The notes below the pieces were generated by a model that was given only the letters and a program-made list of their open reading frames with translations, ran no database searches and was not told where the DNA came from. Positions 60,001 to 64,000 of a DNA stretch of 64,000 bases are shown here, piece after piece. Origin of the DNA: Flavobacterium sp. TR2 (lineage in GTDB: Bacteria; Bacteroidota; Bacteroidia; Flavobacteriales; Flavobacteriaceae); assembly GCF_025252405.1 (NCBI RefSeq), contig NZ_CP104307.1, positions 744,001-808,000 on the forward strand, written 5' to 3'. A program made the translations under genes and the position numbers. Numbering within the stretch: the stretch's first letter is position 1; the number at the start of each line of letters is the position of its first letter.

Positions 60001-63000
60001 TCTGTAACCGCTGCAAAATTATTGGTCGGACTTGAATTCCAAACAATGCTGTAACTTGTAGGCAAATTAGTTGGAGCGCTATAGCTTAAACTTGCGGTTT
60101 GAGCCGAAGCGCTAAAACAAACCGCACCCGCAGTTCCCAATGTTATCGATGGCAATGGATTGACTGTTACGGTAAAATTGTTTGCTGTAGACACGCATCC
60201 AACTGCATTTTTAACTGTTAAAGTTCCTGTATAGGTTCCAACAGCCGTGCCCGCAGGAACCGCAATGCTAATCGGACTTGCTCCTAAAGCCGCATCTGTG
60301 ACCGCTGCAAAATTATTGGTCGGACTTGCATTCCAAACTATGCTGTAACTTGTAGGTAAATTTGTTGGAGCGCTATAGCTTAAGCTTGCCGTCTGCGCCG
60401 AAGCGCTAAAACAAACCGCACCCGCAGTTCCCAATGTTATCGATGGCAATGGATTGACTGTTATAGTAAAATTGTTCGGAGCAGACACGCAGCCATTTCC
60501 GTTTTTCACTGTTAAAGTTCCCGTATACGTGCCCGTGGCCGTGCCCGCAGGAACCGCAATGCTGATCGGGCTTGCTCCTAAAGCCGCATCTGTAACCGCT
60601 GCAAAATTATTGGTCGGACTTGCATTCCAAACAATGCTGTAACTTGTAGGCAAATTAGTTGGAGCGCTATAGCTTAAACTTGCGGTTTGAGCCGAAGCGC
60701 TAAAACAAACCGCTCCCGCAGTTCCCAATGTTATCGATGGCAATGGATTGACTGTTATAGTAAAATTGCTCGGAACAGAAACGCAGCCGTTTCCGTTTTT
60801 CACCGTTAAAGTTCCCGTATACGTGCCCGCGGCCGTTCCCGCAGGAACCGCAATGCTGATTGGGCTTGCTCCTAAAGCCGCATCTGTAACCGCTGCAAAA
60901 TTATTGGTCGGACTTGCATTCCAAACAATGCTGTAAGAAGTTGGCAGATTTGTTGGAGCGCTATAGCTTAAACTTGCGGTTTGAGCTGAGGCGCTCAAAC
61001 AAACCGCACTCGCAGTTCCCAACGTTATCGATGGCAATGGATTGACCGTTATGGTAAAATTGCTCGGAGCAGAAACGCAGCCGTTTCCGTTTTTCACCGT
61101 TAAAGTTCCCGTATACGTGCCCGCAGCCGTGCCCGCAGGAACCGCAATGCTAATCGGGCTTGCTCCTAAAACCGCATCTGTAACCGCTGCAAAATTATTG
61201 GTCGGACTTGCATTCCAAACAATGCTGTAACTTGTAGGCAAATTTGTTGGAGCGCTATAGCTTAAACTGGCCGTTTGAGCTGAGGGGCTAAAACAAACTG
61301 GTCCCGCAGTTCCCAATGTTATGGTTGGCAATGGATTGACGGTTACGGTAAAATTGCTTGGCGCAGACACACAGCCGTTTGCATTTTTTACCGTTAATGT
61401 GCCCGTATACGTGCCCGCGGCTGTTCCCGCAGGAACTGCGATGCTGATCGGACTAGATGTTAGCGTAGCATTTGAAACTGGCAAGAAAGTATTTGTCGGA
61501 CTGGCATTCCATGTAATACTGTAAGTTGTTGGGGAGTTCGTTGTCGCACTATAACTCAAACTTGAAGTTTGAGCTGAAGCGCTTAAACAGACTGATGATG
61601 CTGTACCAAGCGTAATTGTAGGAGGCCCACTTACCACAACAGTAAAATTATTCGCTGCTGATGTGCATCCAGCCGCATTTTTAACTGTTAATGTTCCTGT
61701 GTAAGTTCCCGCTGCTGTATTGGCAGGTATCGAAATAGTAATCGGACTCGCGGCCAAGGTTACATTTGAAACCGGTAAAAAACTATTTGTTGGACTAGCA
61801 TTCCAAGTTATACTGTAAGTTGTTGGAGAGTTTGTAACTGCACTATAAGGCAGAGGTGTGGTCTGCGCACTTGAGCTTGTACACACTGCGGTAGTCGCGC
61901 CTAATGTTATGGTCGGCAAAGGATTGACCGTTACGGTAAAATTAGTTGGAGCAGATACACACCCAACCGCGTTGGTAACGGTTAATAAGCCTGTATATGT
62001 TCCTGCAGCCGTTCCCGCAGGAACTGCAATACTAATTGGAGTTGCAGGTAAAGCAGCATTTGAAACTGGCAAAAAACTATTGGCCGGAGATGCATTCCAA
62101 GTTATACTGTAAGTTGTCGGCGAACTTGTCGTTCCGCTATAACTCAAATTAGCTGTTTGTGCACTAGCACTTTCGCATACTGCATTAACGGTTCCCAAAG
62201 TTATTGTTGGCTGAGCTGCTATTACAATTTGCGTTGATAGCCCTATTGAAGACGTACAATCAACAGATGTTAAGGAATTAAGTACAATATTGCTATTTCC
62301 TGTGTTGGTAAATCCACTTGCCGTAAAGCTTCCAGATCCGGCCGTTGTCACAACCATTGTTGTTGTTAAATTTGTAGCCGAAGGATTGCTCCTATGATAG
62401 TTAACCGTATATTTACCTATCGGTAAATTGGCTGGCGTGCTTATCAATTGCACTTGAGAGCTAGTTCCAACCGACGTACAAACATTTGTCGCTGACATTG
62501 ACGTAATACTATATGTTTTACAAGTGTATGTAATATTAACTTGACCTCTTGCGCCACTTCCTCCAATTTGCGCATCTACAGAGCTTGCTGCTCCAGCACC
62601 TCCCCCTCCATACTCTTTTCCAGAATCTCCTGGACCATTTGCGCCTAAGACACTCGCAAAACCTACTCCTCCAGCTCCTCCTAGTCCAGTTCCAAAATTA
62701 GCTCCTCGACCTCCATTTCCTGATGAAAGAAGTAAACCTAATAAAGTAGTAGCACCTCCAGTTGAAGCTCCGCCATTCATTGTGCTTATACTTCCAATAG
62801 CGCCTGTGGTTCCTGCAACGGCACTTGGAGTAGGTCCTGTTGCTGGGTTAGCATTACCTCCATGACCACCAGGAGCATAAAAAACACCTTCAAAATTTGT
62901 TACATAAGACGCCTCTCCTGTAGCTCCATTACCTGATGCTCCCGCTGTAGCCTTGGCAACAACAACATTTAAACTTTGCCTTCCAACTGTAGAAATCTTT

Positions 63001-63317
63001 CCTAAAGCATAAGTCCCTCCAGCACCACCTGCTCCACCTCTTCCGTTTCCTCCGCCAGCCGTGGCGCCCCCTCCTGCACCTCCAGCTCCCCAAGCTTCAA
63101 CCGTAACTTCGTCCATCCCTGCTGGAAGAGGGAAAGACGAATTGCTAGCTGTTAATGAATGCGCTAAAGTTTGCGCTTTTGAAACGGTATAGAAAAATGA
63201 TAAAGCTAAAATCAGGAGGATTTTAAATTTTCTACTAGATTTTAAGGGTTTCTCAATATAAGTTACTAAAGTTGAAAAGCTGAAGAAATTCAGCATAGTA
63301 AGTAAATCTTTTTTCAT
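57036..63317 (-). CDS. Giant T9SS-secreted repeat protein (2093 aa, putative surface adhesin)
   Basis: The N-terminal signal is long (cleavage near VSKAQ, residue 48). A Gly-rich domain follows (about 70-260, GGAGGGATAGGGNG), then eleven repeats of about 98 residues (about 365-1450), a further set of Ig-like regions, and a T9SS C-terminal signal (last about 80, type C, ending LVKMTLDSGKTVTKKIIF). A repeat reads ITLGTAGAVCFSASAQ...ISIAVPAGTAAGTYTGTLTVKNGNGCVSAPSNF, each with two cysteines. Six adjacent units (DNA about 59570-61340, 294-bp period) are nearly identical; the last two are divergent. Likely a long surface filament or adhesin; carbohydrate binding is not shown. Confidence 0.9.
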   Translation of the reverse strand: MKKDLLTMLNFFSFSTLVTYIEKPLKSSRKFKILLILALSFFYTVSKAQTLAHSLTASNSSFPLPAGMDEVTVEAWGAGGAGGGATAGGGNGRGGAGGAGGTYALGKISTVGRQSLNVVVAKATAGASGNGATGEASYVTNFEGVFYAPGGHGGNANPATGPTPSAVAGTTGAIGSISTMNGGASTGGATTLLGLLLSSGNGGRGANFGTGLGGAGGVGFASVLGANGPGDSGKEYGGGGAGAASSVDAQIGGSGARGQVNITYTCKTYSITSMSATNVCTSVGTSSQVQLISTPANLPIGKYTVNYHRSNPSATNLTTTMVVTTAGSGSFTASGFTNTGNSNIVLNSLTSVDCTSSIGLSTQIVIAAQPTITLGTVNAVCESASAQTANLSYSGTTSSPTTYSITWNASPANSFLPVSNAALPATPISIAVPAGTAAGTYTGLLTVTNAVGCVSAPTNFTVTVNPLPTITLGATTAVCTSSSAQTTPLPYSAVTNSPTTYSITWNASPTNSFLPVSNVTLAASPITISIPANTAAGTYTGTLTVKNAAGCTSAANNFTVVVSGPPTITLGTASSVCLSASAQTSSLSYSATTNSPTTYSITWNASPTNTFLPVSNATLTSSPISIAVPAGTAAGTYTGTLTVKNANGCVSAPSNFTVTVNPLPTITLGTAGPVCFSPSAQTASLSYSAPTNLPTSYSIVWNASPTNNFAAVTDAVLGASPISIAVPAGTAAGTYTGTLTVKNGNGCVSAPSNFTITVNPLPSITLGTASAVCLSASAQTASLSYSAPTNLPTSYSIVWNASPTNNFAAVTDAALGASPISIAVPAGTAAGTYTGTLTVKNGNGCVSVPSNFTITVNPLPSITLGTAGAVCFSASAQTASLSYSAPTNLPTSYSIVWNASPTNNFAAVTDAALGASPISIAVPAGTATGTYTGTLTVKNGNGCVSAPNNFTITVNPLPSITLGTAGAVCFSASAQTASLSYSAPTNLPTSYSIVWNASPTNNFAAVTDAALGASPISIAVPAGTAVGTYTGTLTVKNAVGCVSTANNFTVTVNPLPSITLGTAGAVCFSASAQTASLSYSAPTNLPTSYSIVWNSSPTNNFAAVTDAALGASPISIAVPAGTAAGTYTGTLTVKNANGCVSAPSNFAITVNPLPSIALGTAGAVCFSASAQTASLSYSAPTNLPTSYSIIWNSSPTNNFAAVTDAALGASPISIAVPAGTAAGTYTGTLTVKNGNGCVSAPSNFTITVNEVPTITTSGNLTSICQSSSLQMASLPYTATTGSPIRYSIDWATLNDQGITDFSFDSGAGNINNIFIPANTAAGTYSGVMTIFTAAGCLATQTISLTINSVPTISTAGVFTPVCPSPSAQNTTLSYNSTTGSPISYAIDWVALTDQGTTPFPFSSGSGDIINVNVPANTASGTYNGIMTITTSGGCQASQSVSLTVNPIVAAPTASVTQLPTCVNNTGVITVTSPASGTGYTYSIDGIDFSNTSGVFAGLSSGVYNVQVKSISSGCESDSTPVTINAFVTKAWNGSADANWGNPANWTPPGVPIATDCIDIPDTAVDPIISGTNANFFVSRLTIENNGSLIVEGTNTITVTNEVNVLGNGTFIFENNSSLVQISDVANTGNIIYNRNTTPVRRYDVTYWSSPVTRDPAFTLHDLSPNTLFDKFHKYNPSTGWVLINNGAGEMVKGNGYSIRAPQFYDLNNPLIYGGQFKGTPNNGLITGPPMVAEKLVLLGNPYPSAVYADQFIHDNADRLYGTLYFWTHNTPPSKIPGTNTFAYTSSDFAYYNLSGEIEVGQMDGTGATSPGNQAAPLGYIAAGQGFFAKAITGQSVVFTNSMRVANRNSQFYKSAAASTDIEKHRLWLNLTNTEGAFKQLLIGYVTGATNSWDNSYDAITLNANPYVDFYSINEGKKLVIQGRAVPFVVSDTIPLGYKSTIPEGRFTIAIDHTDGSLSTQDIYLQDKVTHTIHNLKTGGYTFTSAPGTFLNRFVLRYTSQDGGKPLGNQDFENQDQQIVVSVKDKNIKLQSISEQDNLKEATIYDMEGKQLYLKKQIGSKEWLITNFQSGPQILLVKMTLDSGKTVTKKIIFR
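59570..61340. repeat. 294-bp coding tandem repeat (six near-identical units)
   Basis: Period of 98 codons inside the giant gene; near-identical DNA repeats, for example ATTGACTGTTATAGTAAAATT-like segments recurring at 60454, 60748 and 61042. Three further, more diverged, units extend to about 62200. Copy-number change by slippage or recombination is expected. Confidence 0.85.
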
Positions 63318-63520
63318 CTTGTGGCATTTTAGTAATTGAAAAATAAATTCAAACTCAAAACAAGATTAACTGTAGGCTTGGGAAGATCTTTTTAAGGAAA
63401 TACAAGTAAGACCATATTCACTATAGAACTAAAAAGTATTCCAGCTTAACAGTCAACTTAAGGCTGATACATGACAGTTTTTAAAACTGCCCCTTTTGAA
63501 GAAAAAAAATAATTGAAAGG

Positions 63521-63581
63521 CTTGTAGTGAGAACGTTTTGTCGATTTAATATGCGCTTTATCGACTAAACACAACTACAAG
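63521..63581. repeat. Imperfect long inverted repeat upstream of the giant gene
   Basis: CTTGTAGT...TGTCGAT (63521-63545) pairs with ATCGACTAAACACAACTACAAG (63560-63581). On the minus strand it is followed by an A/T-rich tract with eight T residues, so it may end the transcript of the gene entering from the right edge. The rest of 63318-63764 has no gene. Confidence 0.55.
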
Positions 63582-63764
63582 GTACGATTTTATTTACATT
63601 AAAACCCGTAATAAACTAATAACCAGCTGATTTTAACACCTAAAATGCTAAAAACATAAAAAATAGGAAAAAACTGTTAATTTTAAAAACAACTAAACTT
63701 AATAAACTAAAAATCAATTATTTACAAATAAAAAACCATAAATGAGAGCATTTTTTCTCAACCT

Positions 63765-64000
63765 CTAAAAAATTACCTTTTTTGAGACTGATTGGCCATT
63801 CTCTAAAATGACTTTTACCATCAAAACCTGATGTGAGGAGAACAAATTCTGAACAGAAGCATTTTTAGTTCCCAGTTTATCTTCTTTGTATAATTGCTTT
63901 CCGGAAACATCAAATATTTTAATCTCTTTTATATTCTGATTAAAAGATTCAACAGCTATAACATGATTTTTAACGGATACTATAACTCCTTTAGAATTTG
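63765..64000 (-). CDS. T9SS type C sorting domain, C-terminus of a truncated gene (5' end outside window)
   Basis: The minus-strand frame is open from the window edge to a TAG at 63765-63767. The 78 or so visible residues (VSVKNHVIAVESFNQ, IKIFDVSGKQLYKED, SSHQVLMVKVILENGQ, SKKVIF) match the T9SS C-terminal sorting domain of the giant protein, so this is the end of a second T9SS-exported protein, possibly a paralogue. It lies upstream of the giant gene on the same strand. Confidence 0.82.
   Translation of the reverse strand, partial: NSKGVIVSVKNHVIAVESFNQNIKEIKIFDVSGKQLYKEDKLGTKNASVQNLFSSHQVLMVKVILENGQSVSKKVIF

Noticed and set aside
59554..62112. Series of 62-84-residue plus-strand ORFs with near-identical products
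   Set aside because: They are antisense shadows of the 294-bp coding repeats of the giant minus-strand gene and follow its period exactly.

Overview
The window looks like a chromosomal segment of a Flavobacterium-type member of the Bacteroidota. The evidence is AT-rich DNA, many TAnnTTTG (-7) promoter boxes, few Shine-Dalgarno sites, type IX secretion (T9SS) C-terminal sorting domains, a TonB-dependent receptor with a carboxypeptidase-like N-domain, the yicC-gmk-nadD order, and an N-rich glycoside hydrolase block. I see no rRNA, tRNA, transposase, prophage or CRISPR array.

Layout. 1-1872: three uncharacterised genes, the first cut by the window edge. 1999-11900: housekeeping genes (pgi, a TonB receptor, a small membrane protein, an RlpA-like protein, a DinB protein, an ArsC-like protein, yicC, gmk, nadD, a membrane protein). 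12343-19749: an eight-gene minus-strand operon preceded by an NrtR-type NUDIX regulator. In transcription order it encodes a PRPP-synthetase homologue, NADAR, macrodomain, KptA/Tpt1, ADP-ribosylglycohydrolase, PPP-type phosphatase, a second ADP-ribosylglycohydrolase, and a Nampt homologue. It is the most interesting locus: one transcript combines several classes of enzyme that remove or process ADP-ribose with NAD-building enzymes, and its promoter is flanked and overlapped by two copies of the palindrome TTTGCGT-N7-ACGCAAA spaced 52 bp apart. 19858-28306: a PKD lipoprotein, a LysR regulator divergent from a DJ-1 protein and an iron alcohol dehydrogenase, gpsA, pheS, three uncharacterised genes and cvpA. 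28516-38120: a carbohydrate block (GH95, a broken sialate O-acetylesterase remnant, GH3, GH97) followed by two tandem catalytically degenerate NUDIX regulators. 38285-51597: lepA, an outer-membrane beta-barrel protein, a WYL regulator convergent with two DinB genes, thiL, a TPR histidine kinase with its response regulator, a small secreted protein, a LytTR regulator lacking its phospho-acceptor Asp, glyS and comF. 51614-64000: a T9SS reprolysin-like peptidase, ribF, a membrane protein, a JmjC-like cupin protein, a 2093-residue T9SS repeat protein, and the C-terminus of a related T9SS protein at the edge.

The intergenic DNA is unusually structured. At least six palindrome (REP-like) families recur, some as composite elements with base changes that preserve pairing. 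Separately, many gaps contain imperfect inverted repeats whose arms are short degenerate tandem repeats of about 7-11 bp. Both classes lie between genes and are not explained by the annotated genes.
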